DNA of 64,000 nt. Source: Parvibaculum sp. (GTDB lineage: Bacteria; Pseudomonadota; Alphaproteobacteria; Parvibaculales; Parvibaculaceae). The notes below the pieces were generated by a model, which had not been told where the DNA came from, did not search any database, and worked only from the letters and a program-made list of their open reading frames with translations. Positions 1 through 8,584 of this stretch are shown here, one piece after another (the first letter of the stretch is position 1; every line of letters starts with the position of its first letter). Both the position numbers and the translations under genes were made by a program. The stretch spans positions 310,001-374,000 of the forward strand of contig JAUSMV010000005.1 of the NCBI GenBank assembly GCA_030645235.1. Reading direction: 5' to 3'.

Positions 1-1450
1 TGCCAGACGTGGATTTCATGACTTGTCCGACAAACCAGCCTGCAAGCGCAGGCTTTTCTTTTGCTTGCGCAACCTTATCCGGATTGGCCGCCATGATGGC
101 GTCCACAGCGGCCTCAATCGCACCCGTATCGGTCACTTGACGCAGACCATCTTTTTCGACGATTTCCAGCGGGTCACGACCCGTTTTGTACATCGAATCA
201 AAAATGTCCTTCGCGATTCGACCTGAAATCGTGCCATCCGTGATGAGATCAACGAGCTCTCCGAGCTGTTTTGGAGTGACCGGAGAGGCCTCAATCGTGT
301 GTCCCTCGCGGTTCAAAGCACCGAACAAATCACCCGTGACCCAGTTCACGGCGATCTTCCCGTCACGCTTTTTGGAACCGCTTTTCATCACCGCTTCGTA
401 ATAGTCAGCGGTCGCCGCTTCACCGACAAGCACGGTCGCGTCATAGGCCGACAAGCCGTAGTCGGACATCAGACGCGCCTTTTTATCGTCGGGAAGTTCC
501 GGCAAATTTGCTGCGATGCGGTCAACGTCCGCCTGCTGAAGCACTAGCGGCAGCAAATCCGGATCGGGGAAGTAACGATAGTCATGCGCCTCTTCTTTGG
601 AACGCATGGAGCGCGTTTCGCCCGCCTTCGGATCAAAAAGTCGCGTCTCCTGACGGATCGAACCACCCTCTTCGAGGATTTCAATCTGTCGGCGCGCTTC
701 ATATTCAATCGCCTGACCGATGAAACGGATCGAGTTTACGTTCTTGATTTCGCAGCGCGTGCCGAGCGGTTCGCCGGGGCGGCGCACCGATACGTTGACG
801 TCCGCACGGAGCGAACCTTCCTCCATATTGCCATCGCATGTGCCGAGATAACGAAGGATGGTGCGGAGTTTTGTTACATAAGCCCGCGCTTCATCCGACG
901 AACGCATGTCCGGCTTTGAAACAATTTCCATCAGCGCGACGCCGGAACGGTTGAGATCGACATGGCTGTAACCCGGCGAAAGATCATGCACGCTCTTGCC
1001 CGCATCCTGTTCCATATGCAGCCGCTCAATGCCGACAGCAACGCTGCGGCCGCCCGCCAGATCGATGATGACCGTGCCTTCACCCACGATGGGATGCTTG
1101 AACTGCGAAATCTGATAGCCCTGCGGCAGATCAGGATAGAAATAGTTTTTGCGGTCGAACGTGGACTTCAGATTGATCTGCGCCCGCAGTCCGAGGCCGG
1201 TTTTCACCGCCTGCTCGACGCAATAACGGTTGATGACCGGCAACATGCCGGGCAAGGCCGCGTCCACAAGGCTCACCTGCGTATTGGGTTCAGCGCCGAA
1301 CGCGGTTGAGGAGCCTGAGAACAGTTTGGCCTGGGACGTGATCTGCGCATGAACTTCCAGACCGAGAATAATCTCCCAGTCGCCCGTCGCACCCTTGATC
1401 AGATCTTCATCGCGCGGGTCGCGATGCTGCATGCTGTAAACGACGCTCAT
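1..1450 (-). CDS. gatB: Aspartyl/glutamyl-tRNA amidotransferase subunit B (3' end cut by window)
   Basis: GatB is the tRNA-binding and kinase-like subunit of the GatCAB amidotransferase, which converts Glu-tRNA(Gln) and/or Asp-tRNA(Asn) to the amide forms. The reverse-strand frame stays open from the ATG at 1450 to the window edge, about 483 codons. This is close to the usual length of 480-500, so only a short C-terminal piece is missing. Family motifs are readable: LGLEVHAQ near residue 29, and a [15 protein letters not shown] segment in the second third. The start ATG overlaps the gatA stop as ATGA, so the genes are translationally coupled in the order gatC-gatA-gatB. Confidence 0.95.
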   Translation of the reverse strand, partial: MSVVYSMQHRDPRDEDLIKGATGDWEIILGLEVHAQITSQAKLFSGSSTAFGAEPNTQVSLVDAALPGMLPVINRYCVEQAVKTGLGLRAQINLKSTFDRKNYFYPDLPQGYQISQFKHPIVGEGTVIIDLAGGRSVAVGIERLHMEQDAGKSVHDLSPGYSHVDLNRSGVALMEIVSKPDMRSSDEARAYVTKLRTILRYLGTCDGNMEEGSLRADVNVSVRRPGEPLGTRCEIKNVNSIRFIGQAIEYEARRQIEILEEGGSIRQETRLFDPKAGETRSMRSKEEAHDYRYFPDPDLLPLVLQQADVDRIAANLPELPDDKKARLMSDYGLSAYDATVLVGEAATADYYEAVMKSGSKKRDGKIAVNWVTGDLFGALNREGHTIEASPVTPKQLGELVDLITDGTISGRIAKDIFDSMYKTGRDPLEIVEKDGLRQVTDTGAIEAAVDAIMAANPDKVAQAKEKPALAGWFVGQVMKSTSG

Positions 1451-2928
1451 GCTGTCCACCATGTCTTCGGTTCGGCTTTGAACTCAGCCGCCTGCTCCAG
1501 CGCGTAAGCCGCACGCAGAAGCGTTTCTTCATCAAATGTTTTACCGATAAGCTGCAAGCCGAGCGGCAGCCCGTCGCTTGAAAGGCCCGCAGGCACCGAA
1601 ATACCCGGCAGGCCTGCAAGGTTCACCGTCACGGTGAACACGTCATTGAGATACATAGCGAGCGGATCAGATGTCTTCTCGCCGATGCCGAAAGCTGCCG
1701 AAGGCGCGGTCGGCGTCAGCAGCACGTCGCATTTTGCATAGGCATTGGCAAAGTCACGCGCGATCAGCGTGCGCACCTGCTGGGCCTTGAGGTAATAGGC
1801 ATCGTAATAGCCCGCCGACAGAACATAAGTGCCGATCATAATGCGCCGACGCACTTCAGGCCCGAAGCCCGCCGCACGTGTCTTCTCATAAAGATCGGTG
1901 ATGTCCTTGCCTTCGACGCGCAAGCCGTAACGCACCCCGTCATAGCGCGCGAGGTTCGATGAACACTCGGCAGGCGCGACGATATAATAAGTCGGCAGCG
2001 CATATTTTGTGTTGGGCAGGCTCACATCAACAATCTCTGCGCCCGCCGCCTTCAGCCATTCGATGCCGCGCGTCCACAGCGCGTCGATCTCGGCAGGCAT
2101 CCCGTCCACGCGATATTCTTTCGGAATACCCACGCGCAGACCTTTGATGCTCTGTCCGAGCGCCGCTTCATAATTCGGCACGGGCCGGTCAACGCTGGTG
2201 GAGTCCTTCTCGTCATAGCCCGCCATCGAGCCGAGCATGATCGCCGCATCGCGCACGTCGCGCGTGATCGGTCCGGCCTGATCGAGCGACGAGGCATAAG
2301 CAATGATGCCCCAGCGCGAGCAGCGTCCGTAGGTCGGCTTGATACCGACCGTGCCGGTATAGGCCGCAGGCTGACGGATCGAGCCGCCCGTATCCGTCGC
2401 CGTCGCCGCGAGACAAAGCCTAGCCGCCACCGCTGCTGACGAGCCGCCCGATGATCCACCGGGCACCAGCTTCGCGTCGCTGTCTTTACGACGCCATGGG
2501 TTGATGACGGGGCCGTAATAGCTCGTCTCATTGGATGAGCCCATGGCGAACTCATCATTGTTGAGTTTGCCCAGCATCACTGCGCCGTCGCGCCAGAGGT
2601 TCGCCGTGACGGTGGACTCGTATGGCGGCACGAAGCCGTCAAGAATGTGGCTGCCCGCTGTCGTCAGCGTGCCCTTGGTCGCAAACAGGTCCTTGATGCC
2701 GAGTGGCAGACCTTCCAGCGCCCCGCCCTCACCCTTGGCGAGCTTCGCGTCGGACGCCTTGGCCATCTCCATCGCCTTGTCACCCGTCTCAGTGATATAG
2801 GCATTGAGGCCGCGCGCGCCCTCCATCGCCTTCACATAAGCGCCTGTGAGTTCGTTCGACGTGATCTCCTTGGCCTTCAGCGCATCGCGCGCACCGGCCA
2901 GTGTCAGCTTTGTCAGATCACTCATCAT
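1447..2928 (-). CDS. gatA: Aspartyl/glutamyl-tRNA amidotransferase subunit A
   Basis: GatA is the glutaminase subunit of GatCAB and an amidase-signature hydrolase that releases ammonia from glutamine for transamidation. The 493-residue product has the expected length. The Ser-cisSer-Lys triad elements are visible: the lysine in LGIKDL near residue 79, the glycine/serine-rich [10 protein letters not shown] near 157-166, and the nucleophile serine in [10 protein letters not shown] near 183. Two consecutive ATGs occur at the start. The first overlaps the gatC stop and I used it; the second, three bases on, is equally possible. Confidence 0.97.
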   Translation of the reverse strand: MMSDLTKLTLAGARDALKAKEITSNELTGAYVKAMEGARGLNAYITETGDKAMEMAKASDAKLAKGEGGALEGLPLGIKDLFATKGTLTTAGSHILDGFVPPYESTVTANLWRDGAVMLGKLNNDEFAMGSSNETSYYGPVINPWRRKDSDAKLVPGGSSGGSSAAVAARLCLAATATDTGGSIRQPAAYTGTVGIKPTYGRCSRWGIIAYASSLDQAGPITRDVRDAAIMLGSMAGYDEKDSTSVDRPVPNYEAALGQSIKGLRVGIPKEYRVDGMPAEIDALWTRGIEWLKAAGAEIVDVSLPNTKYALPTYYIVAPAECSSNLARYDGVRYGLRVEGKDITDLYEKTRAAGFGPEVRRRIMIGTYVLSAGYYDAYYLKAQQVRTLIARDFANAYAKCDVLLTPTAPSAAFGIGEKTSDPLAMYLNDVFTVTVNLAGLPGISVPAGLSSDGLPLGLQLIGKTFDEETLLRAAYALEQAAEFKAEPKTWWTA

Positions 2929-3212
2929 TCCACCACTCGCGGCACGACATAGAAGCCGTCTTCGGATTTGGGCGCATTGGCCGTCACCTCCTTCTGGAGG
3001 TTGCCCGATGTCACAACGTCATCGCGCATCTTCATGGTCACATCGACCGCGCTCGTCATTGGCTCGACACCTTTAGTATCGACCTCATTCAGTTGCTCCA
3101 CGAAATGGAGAATGGAATTGAGTTCGCCCGCGAGCGCCGGAAGCTCATCGTCCCGGACCGCGATCCGCGCAAGCCGGGCGATGCGCCGGACCGTGTCTTG
3201 ATCGACCGACAT
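2925..3212 (-). CDS. gatC: Aspartyl/glutamyl-tRNA amidotransferase subunit C
   Basis: GatC is the small subunit that wraps around GatA and stabilises the GatAB complex. The chosen ATG at 3212 gives 95 residues, the normal family size, beginning [18 protein letters not shown] longer in-frame start at 3260 adds 16 residues with no family resemblance, so I rejected it. A purine-rich AAAGGC stretch precedes the chosen start. It is the first gene of gatCAB and is transcribed away from ruvX, so the 230-base gap at 3213-3440 should carry both promoters. Confidence 0.93.
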   Translation of the reverse strand: MSVDQDTVRRIARLARIAVRDDELPALAGELNSILHFVEQLNEVDTKGVEPMTSAVDVTMKMRDDVVTSGNLQKEVTANAPKSEDGFYVVPRVVE

Positions 3213-3440
3213 AAGAGTGCCTTTGTTCTGGTTCTTGAGGACCGTCTGAGTGACCCACATACGGTCACATCACCTTAGCCCCCCAATGTAAGGATTCGGG
3301 CGGAACATAACAAAGCGGAGTGCGATGCCGCAACGCCCCTCTCTATATATATGGGTATAAAGAGAGACATGATTTTGGTGGGATTTAGGGTGCCGGACTG
3401 ATATGTCCCCGTTGCGGATAAAGATAAGGGATTCCAAGGC

Positions 3441-3911
3441 TTGAGCGGCAATGTAAAGACACTGACCGAACTGCGCGACGGCCTCAAAAAAGGCACGCGC
3501 CTGATGGGCCTCGATCTCGGCTCCAAAACCATCGGCCTCTCGACGGCGGACCTCACGCTGACGGTCGCCACACCGCTCGAAACCATCCGCCGCACTAAGT
3601 TTTCCGCCGATGTGGCCCGCCTTCTCGAACTTGCCGCCAAACACGATATCGGCGGCTTTGTCATCGGTCTGCCCATCAATATGGACGGTTCCGAAGGCCC
3701 GGCAGCCCAATCCGCCCGCGCTTTTGCCCGCAATCTCGACAAGCTGACGCCGATCCCCGTGACCTTCTGGGATGAGCGCCTCTCCACCGCCGCCGTCACC
3801 CGTACACTGCTCGAAGCCGACACGTCACGCGCCCGTCGCGCCGAAGTCGTAGACAAGATGGCTGCCGCCTATATCCTTCAGGGCGCACTTGAACGCCTGA
3901 GAGCCCTTTAA
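3441..3911 (+). CDS. ruvX: RuvX/YqgF-family Holliday junction resolvase-like protein
   Basis: This is a YqgF/RuvX RNase H-fold protein of about 156 residues, proposed to resolve Holliday junctions and linked to 16S rRNA 5' processing in other bacteria. Hallmarks are the first acidic strand MGLDLGSKTIGLS near residues 22-34, the GLPINMDGSEGP loop, and the VTFWDERLST motif near 110. The likely start is a TTG at 3441. No ATG gives a sensible N-terminus, and homologues usually carry about 20 residues before the first strand. The upstream AAGG is only one base away, which is unusually close, so the exact start is uncertain. Confidence 0.9.
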   Translation: MSGNVKTLTELRDGLKKGTRLMGLDLGSKTIGLSTADLTLTVATPLETIRRTKFSADVARLLELAAKHDIGGFVIGLPINMDGSEGPAAQSARAFARNLDKLTPIPVTFWDERLSTAAVTRTLLEADTSRARRAEVVDKMAAAYILQGALERLRAL

Positions 3912-3944
3912 TTCCACCCGCTTATAAGCCGGAGCTTGCGTCAA

Positions 3945-5213
3945 TTGTCAGCCGAGAAAATTGTCCTTCCCCGCGAACAGAAGATGCTCCTTCTCCTCGT
4001 CGGCAGTTCCCTCTTCATCAACAATTACGACCTCGGCATCTTCGCCCTCGCCCTGCCGCAAATTCAGGCCTCACTCCAGATCCCTGAAGAAACCATCGGC
4101 TTTTACACAGGCCTGATCCGTTTCGGCGTGCTGCTCGCCTTCCCGCTCGCCTTCATGGCCGACATTGTGGGCCGCAAGCGCCTCCTCATCATCACCATCA
4201 CCGGCATGACCATCGCCACCGTGCTCACCGCCTTTGCCCAAAACGCATGGCAATTCATGGCACTACAAACCGCAGCTCGCTGTTTTTCTTATGCCGAGGA
4301 CATGCTCTGCTTCGTTATCATTGCCGAAGAAATCGACGCCCGCATGCGCGGCTGGGCTTTGGGCCGCCTCGCCGCCTTGGGCACACTCGGCTACGGCCTG
4401 TCGTCCATACTCTATACTCAGATCGACATCCTCCCCCATGGCTGGCGCGACTTCTATCTCATCGGCGCAGCAGGCCTCATCATCGTCATCCTCGCCCGCA
4501 CCCAGCTCAAAGAAACCAAACGTTTCGAGAGCCTCAAGGCCGCCCGCGCCGCCACCACCCGCACATTACGCGAACATCTCTCGCCGATCATGTCGCTGGT
4601 GCGCGCCTATCCGGGCCGCTTCGCCGCGCTGGTCGCCACGACAGCGCCTTATGCCTTCGGCCTCGCCGCCACCTTCGCCTTCATCTCGAAATTCCTGCAG
4701 GAGGAACACGGCTTCACCCCCGCCAATGTCGGCCTGCTCCAGATCCTCGGCGGCATGCTTGCCATTTGCGGCTACTTCGTCTCAGGCCGCATCAGCGACG
4801 CAGTCGGCCGCCGCAAAGTGCTGATGATCACCATCGCGATGGTCACAGGGCTCTTCTATGTCTTCTACCTCACCAACAATCCGCAAATCCTCGTTGCCGC
4901 CTGGATCTGCGCCTTGTTCTTCTACTTCGCCTCCGACGTCACCCTCGCCGCATTGGGTGCCGAACTCTTCCCCACCTCCTACCGCTCCACCTCGTCGGCC
5001 GCCCGCACCGTCATCAACGTGACAGCGAGCGTCGCCGGCCTCGCCGCCGAAAGCGCACTCTTCTCGATTGTCGGCTCCCACGCGCTCGCCATTGTCATCT
5101 TGCTTGGCGTCACGCCGCTTGCGATCATCCCCGTCATATTCTTCATTCCCGAAACCGCCCGCCGCTCGCTCGAAGACATCTCGCCGGAAATCGACCCGCT
5201 TCATAACAAATAA
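3945..5213 (+). CDS. MFS transporter
   Basis: This is a major facilitator superfamily permease of about 422 residues with roughly twelve hydrophobic segments. The classic loop between helices 2 and 3 reads ADIVGRKRLL. The equivalent loop in the second half reads GRISDAVGRRKVLM, and the protein ends in the sugar-porter-like IPETARRSLED. The substrate cannot be read from the sequence; the PETxxRxLE ending suggests the sugar/organic-acid porter branch. GGAG at 3931-3934 is ten bases from the TTG at 3945, better spacing than for the alternative TTG at 3936. It follows ruvX by about 30 bases and precedes the AEC transporter by 12 bases, so the three may be cotranscribed. Confidence 0.85.
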   Translation: MSAEKIVLPREQKMLLLLVGSSLFINNYDLGIFALALPQIQASLQIPEETIGFYTGLIRFGVLLAFPLAFMADIVGRKRLLIITITGMTIATVLTAFAQNAWQFMALQTAARCFSYAEDMLCFVIIAEEIDARMRGWALGRLAALGTLGYGLSSILYTQIDILPHGWRDFYLIGAAGLIIVILARTQLKETKRFESLKAARAATTRTLREHLSPIMSLVRAYPGRFAALVATTAPYAFGLAATFAFISKFLQEEHGFTPANVGLLQILGGMLAICGYFVSGRISDAVGRRKVLMITIAMVTGLFYVFYLTNNPQILVAAWICALFFYFASDVTLAALGAELFPTSYRSTSSAARTVINVTASVAGLAAESALFSIVGSHALAIVILLGVTPLAIIPVIFFIPETARRSLEDISPEIDPLHNK

Positions 5214-5225
5214 AGAGGCACCGAA

Positions 5226-6140
5226 GTGCTCGCCATCCTGACACCGCTCATCCCCGTCTTCCTCGTCATCGGACTGGGCTTCCTGCTCAAGCGACGCGGC
5301 TTTCCGGGCGAAGGCGTCTGGCAACCGCTTGATCAACTCAACTACTTCATCATGTTTCCGGCGCTGCTCTTGCACACGCTCGCGACCGCCGACCTCAAAA
5401 GCTTCGACGTCTGGCCCATGGCCGCCGCCCTTGCCATCGGCCAGATCACCATCATCGTGATCCTGATCATCGGACGCCGCCTCTATCCCCTCTCCGGCCC
5501 CGCCTTCTCCAGCGTCTTTCAGGGGGCCGTGCGCTGGAACACCTTTGTCGCGCTCGCCGCCATCGCCTCGCTCTATGGCAACGCAGGCCTCACCATGGCC
5601 GCCGTCGCCGTCGCGGTCCTCGTCCCCATCGCCAATACAAGCTGCATCATCGCGCTGACGCATTACGCCTTGAACGAACCGATCCACCCCGTCGCCATCG
5701 GCAAGGTGCTGGCCAAAAACCCGCTGCTGATCGCCTGCGCCCTCGGCATCTTCCTCAACGCGTCAGGCCTCGGCCTCCCCGGCGCGCTCGCCATCACGGC
5801 CAAGATCATCGGTGACGCCTCGCTCACGCTCGGCCTCCTCTCCGTCGGCGCAGGCCTCTCCATCGGCCACATGATCGAAGAAAAATATCCCGTCCTCTAC
5901 ACAAGCGCATTGAAGCTCCTCGTCATGCCGCTGGTGATGATGACCGCCTGCTTCATCCTCGGCGTTGACGGCCTGCCGCGCCTCGTGGTGCTGATCTGCG
6001 CGTCGGTACCGGGTGCCACGTCATCCTACGTGCTCGCCCGCCAACTCGGCGGCGACATGAACCTGATGGCCAGCATCATCACCGGCGGCACCATCCTCGC
6101 CGTGATCACGATGCCCCTGATGCTTTGGATTTACGGCTAG
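5226..6140 (+). CDS. AEC-family transporter (auxin efflux carrier-like permease)
   Basis: This 304-residue, very hydrophobic protein has about ten predicted membrane segments and the AEC/PF03547 layout, starting IPVFLVIGLGFLLKRRGF. A second half begins near residue 165 (KVLAKNPLLIACALGIFLN), typical of bacterial malonate/organic-acid AEC permeases. The start is GTG at 5226 with GAGG eight bases upstream. The substrate is not inferable. The final 15 codons are echoed at 6499-6543, beyond a repeat block, as the tail of what looks like a lost paralogue. It converges on the minus-strand aidB-like gene. Confidence 0.85.
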   Translation: MLAILTPLIPVFLVIGLGFLLKRRGFPGEGVWQPLDQLNYFIMFPALLLHTLATADLKSFDVWPMAAALAIGQITIIVILIIGRRLYPLSGPAFSSVFQGAVRWNTFVALAAIASLYGNAGLTMAAVAVAVLVPIANTSCIIALTHYALNEPIHPVAIGKVLAKNPLLIACALGIFLNASGLGLPGALAITAKIIGDASLTLGLLSVGAGLSIGHMIEEKYPVLYTSALKLLVMPLVMMTACFILGVDGLPRLVVLICASVPGATSSYVLARQLGGDMNLMASIITGGTILAVITMPLMLWIYG

Positions 6141-6199
6141 ATTTTCCTCTCCCCTTCACTTTACTTGAACCCTCCCCTTGAGGGTCGCAGGCGGAAAAG

Positions 6200-6222
6200 A
6201 AATTGGTCCAGTGGACCAATTT
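6200..6222. promoter_or_regulatory. 23-bp perfect palindrome, GntR-operator-like
   Basis: The sequence is AAATTGGTCCA, a central G, then the exact complement TGGACCAATTT. Palindromes built on TGGTCC/GGACCA resemble operators of GntR-family regulators. No promoter or start lies within reach on either side (AEC gene end to the left, repeat element to the right), so it may instead be part of the repeat block. Confidence 0.5.
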
Positions 6223-6260
6223 CCCGCCGGAGCTCAAAAAATCAACTACAGCATTTAACT

Positions 6261-6421
6261 TCTTGAACCCTCCCCTTGAGGGAGGGTCAAAAAATCTCCT
6301 TCAGATTTTTTGGGGCGGGGGAACGAAGCTCACAGAAAACTCAGAACTCGACGAGAGTCCCCGCCCCCGCCCCAAACGGCGAAGACGCCGTTTGACCCTC
6401 CCTCAAGGGGAGGGTTCGAAG
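6261..6421. repeat. Structured palindromic element, copy 1 (two outer arms, two side hairpins, G-rich inner stem)
   Basis: The outer arms at 6265-6291 and 6391-6417 are a perfect 27-bp inverted repeat, and each arm is also a small hairpin (ACCCTCCC/GGGAGGGT). Inside, 6289-6311 forms an AAAAAATCT/AGATTTTTT hairpin and 6374-6393 an AAACGGC/GCCGTTT hairpin. GGGGCGGGGG at 6312-6321 pairs with CCCCCGCCCC at 6364-6373. The whole folds into a four-way cruciform. A copy with the same plan but different bases is at 35931-36070, and a related one is at 8385-8505. A truncated arm (GAACCCTCCCCTTGAGGGTC) sits at 6168-6187. Confidence 0.8.
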
Positions 6422-6471
6422 GAATTTTCTTCTCACCTTCCAAAAGGAGAGAGGCAACGCTTTATTTCTCC

Positions 6472-6498
6472 GCCATTGCGAGGAGCGTAGCGACGCTG
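6472..6498. repeat. Short dispersed intergenic repeat (ATTGCGAGGAGCG type), copy 1
   Basis: The core ATTGCGAGGAGCGTAGCGA recurs as ATTGCGAGGAGCGAAGCGA at 8279-8297 and, shortened, as ATTGCGAGTGAAGCGAAGC at 11580-11598. Repeats of this kind are widely scattered in intergenic DNA of alphaproteobacteria and other phyla; their function is unknown. Here the copy lies between the structured element and the transporter remnant. Confidence 0.65.
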
Positions 6499-6543
6499 AA
6501 ATCCGTCGTCACCATGCCGTCGATGCTTTGGATTTACGGTTAG
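6499..6543 (+). pseudogene. Remnant of the 3' end of a second AEC transporter gene
   Basis: These 15 codons, ending TAG at 6541-6543, match the last 15 codons of the AEC gene (6096-6140). The run GATGCTTTGGATTTACGG is identical in both. Most differences are at synonymous third positions (GTC/GTG, ACC/ACG, CCG/CCC, GGT/GGC), which suggests divergence while both were translated. No other AEC coding sequence remains upstream, where the repeat block lies. The remnant overlaps the stop codon of the minus-strand acyl-CoA dehydrogenase gene. Confidence 0.6.
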
Positions 6544-8216
6544 CGCCAAACCGCCGCCCGCTCCAATATCGCGCGCTGGTCCACACCCACCGGCAACGTC
6601 CCGTACATATCGCCCCAGTCGCGCCCGAGCCGCGTCGCGCAGAATGCATCCGCCACCGCATGCGGCGCGTGTTTCAGCAACACCGCCCCCGCAGCAACCT
6701 TCGCCATCAACTCGACAATCTGCCGCGACCGCGCCTCCATCGAACCCAGATCCGCAAACGATGCTTTGAGCGCCTCAAGCGCCGCGTCATAAGCCCCGTT
6801 CACACCCCGCGCCGCGTCAAACTCCGCCAGCACAACGTCGAGCGCCTCCGGCTCGCGGCCAATCGCGCGCAGCACATCAAGACACATCACATTCCCCGAT
6901 CCTTCCCAGATCGCATTGACCGGCATCTCGCGATAGATGCGCCCCGCAATCGCCTCCTCGACATAACCATTGCCGCCAAGGCATTCCATTGCTTCATAGG
7001 CAAGGTTCGGCGCGCGCTTGCACACCCAGTATTTCGCCACCGGCGTCATGATGCGCTTATACGCCGCCTCCGCCTCGTCACCCGCAGCCTTGTCAAAAGC
7101 CCGCGCCACACGAAACGACAGCGCCGCCGCCGCTTCATTCTCAATCGCGAGATCCGCCAGCACATTCATCATCAGCGGCTGATCAATGAGCTTCTTCTGA
7201 AACACCGTGCGATACGAGCAATGATGAATAGCATTGGCCACCGCCGCCCGCATCATGCCCGCGGTCGCCACCGCGCAATCAAGCCGCGTATAGGTCGCCA
7301 TCTCCAGAATATTGCGGATGCCGCGCCCCTCTTCGCCGATCAGCCAGCCCGACGCGCCCTGAAACTCGACTTCAGATGACGCATTACTCTTGTTCCCGAC
7401 CTTGTCCTTCAACCGCTGAATCCGGATCGCATTGGGCGCCCCATCCGGCGTGAAACGCGGCATCAGAAAACACGACAACCCGCCCTTTGCCTGCGCCAGC
7501 ACCAAAAACGCATCGCACATCGGCGCGGAGAAAAACCACTTGTGACCGGTGATGCGATATTCCGCCCCCGCCCCGCCCGCGCCCACAGCAACCGCAACAC
7601 TCGTGTTCGCGCGCACATCCGTCCCGCCCTGCTTCTCCGTCATGCCCATGCCGAAGGTCACACCTTTTTTATCGGACGCCTTCGTGAAGGTGGGGTCATA
7701 GTCACGCGACAGGATACGCGGCACCCATTCCTTCGCAAGCTCCGGCTGAAACATCAGCGCAGGCACCGCCGCATTGGTCATGGTGATGGGGCAGCCATGC
7801 CCGCTCTCGATCTGCGTCATCATATAAGTGCCCGCGAGCCGCGCGACGATCGCGCCCGCCTTCGGTGCGCTGCCGTCCGCGAGGTGGTCCCAGGGCGAGC
7901 CGTGCAACCCTTGGCCGACCGACAGCGCCATCAACTGATGATAGGACGGATGAAACTCGACGCGATCAATACGATGCCCGAAACGGTCAAAACTTTTCAG
8001 CACCGGCAAATAAGTATTCGCCTGCCGCCCGAGATCAATGACCTCCGCCGTCCCGATCTGCGCCCCGAACGCCGTCAGCGACGCCTTCGCATAAGCCCCG
8101 CCTTCGCGTGTCACAATCTCGCTCAGCACCTTATCCGAAGAGAACAGATTGTAATTCTCCAGCGGCGGCGACTGATTAAAGACCTCATGCGTGGCGAAAG
8201 CGGCACTGTCAGTCAT
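6540..8216 (-). CDS. AidB-like acyl-CoA dehydrogenase family protein
   Basis: This 558-residue flavoprotein is of the AidB branch of acyl-CoA dehydrogenases, longer than the usual 380-400 residues. It starts with the N-terminal extension typical of AidB (FNQSPPLENYNLFSSD). FAD-binding segments include TFGMGMTEKQGGTD near residue 190 and the C-terminal ECLGGNGYVEE near 410. E. coli AidB binds DNA and is induced by alkylating agents, but many AidB-like proteins have unproven roles, so I give no gene symbol. It is a lone minus-strand gene between two repeat-rich gaps and diverges from pyrB. Confidence 0.88.
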   Translation of the reverse strand: MTDSAAFATHEVFNQSPPLENYNLFSSDKVLSEIVTREGGAYAKASLTAFGAQIGTAEVIDLGRQANTYLPVLKSFDRFGHRIDRVEFHPSYHQLMALSVGQGLHGSPWDHLADGSAPKAGAIVARLAGTYMMTQIESGHGCPITMTNAAVPALMFQPELAKEWVPRILSRDYDPTFTKASDKKGVTFGMGMTEKQGGTDVRANTSVAVAVGAGGAGAEYRITGHKWFFSAPMCDAFLVLAQAKGGLSCFLMPRFTPDGAPNAIRIQRLKDKVGNKSNASSEVEFQGASGWLIGEEGRGIRNILEMATYTRLDCAVATAGMMRAAVANAIHHCSYRTVFQKKLIDQPLMMNVLADLAIENEAAAALSFRVARAFDKAAGDEAEAAYKRIMTPVAKYWVCKRAPNLAYEAMECLGGNGYVEEAIAGRIYREMPVNAIWEGSGNVMCLDVLRAIGREPEALDVVLAEFDAARGVNGAYDAALEALKASFADLGSMEARSRQIVELMAKVAAGAVLLKHAPHAVADAFCATRLGRDWGDMYGTLPVGVDQRAILERAAVWR

Positions 8217-8275
8217 GGCATCCTCCCGTGGCTCTTAACCATGAGCCTAACATGCAGAGGGGAGATTTTTCACTC

Positions 8276-8360
8276 CGTCATTGCGAGGAGCGAAGCGACG
8301 CGGCAACCCAGAACCCCAACCACAATTCAATTTCGTCATGGCCGGACTTGACGGCTATGT
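8276..8360. repeat. Two short dispersed intergenic repeats (ATTGCGAGGAGCG and CGTCATGGCCGGACTTGACGG types)
   Basis: The first (8276-8310) contains ATTGCGAGGAGCGAAGCGA and matches those at 6472 and 11577. The second (8335-8357) begins TCATGGCCGGACTTGACGG and corresponds to TCATGCGCGGGCTTGACCC at 11539-11557. Both kinds are familiar short intergenic repeats. They lie between the divergent aidB-like gene and pyrB, where promoters must also be. Confidence 0.6.
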
Positions 8361-8382
8361 TTAATTTTCAGCCCTCAAGAAT

Positions 8383-8516
8383 CCCCTCCCCCATGGTGGG
8401 GGAGGGCTTGGGAGGGGGGTGAACCACACCCACCGAACTTGCCGCTCACCCCCACCCAAAAAATCTGAAGAAGATTTTTTTGACCTCCCCTCAAGGGGGA
8501 GGTGGAAGGAAAATAA
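8383..8516. repeat. Structured palindromic element, copy 2
   Basis: CCCTCCCCCATGG followed by TGGGGGAGGG makes a left hairpin (about 8385-8406). A right hairpin, ACCTCCCC/GGGGAGGT, lies at about 8483-8503. Between them GGGGGGTGA (near 8415-8422) pairs with TCACCCCCACCC (8446-8457), and AAAAAATCT/AGATTTTTT forms a side hairpin around 8458-8480. The plan resembles the copies at 6261 and 35931, though the left outer arm differs. The left half is shared with 11470-11520. It ends about 70 bases before pyrB. Confidence 0.7.
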
Positions 8517-8584
8517 GGGGAAGGTGAAAAACAAATCCAACCACTTGCAGCCCCCGCCAAACCGCCCTATACAATGCGGCTTTA

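Noticed and set aside
4247-5206. 319-codon arginine/histidine-rich frame inside the MFS gene
   Set aside because: It is the +1 shadow of a well-supported transporter gene, with extreme composition and no fold pattern.
6261-6421. Simple rho-independent terminator between convergent genes
   Set aside because: The element is far larger than a terminator and has four stems; related copies also occur in a divergent gap (8.4 kb), where a terminator is not needed. Incidental termination is still possible.
6203-6543. Frames of 77-95 codons spanning the 6.2-6.5 kb gap
   Set aside because: They run through palindromic repeats and reflect repeat sequence, except for the last 15 codons, which I annotated as a transporter remnant.
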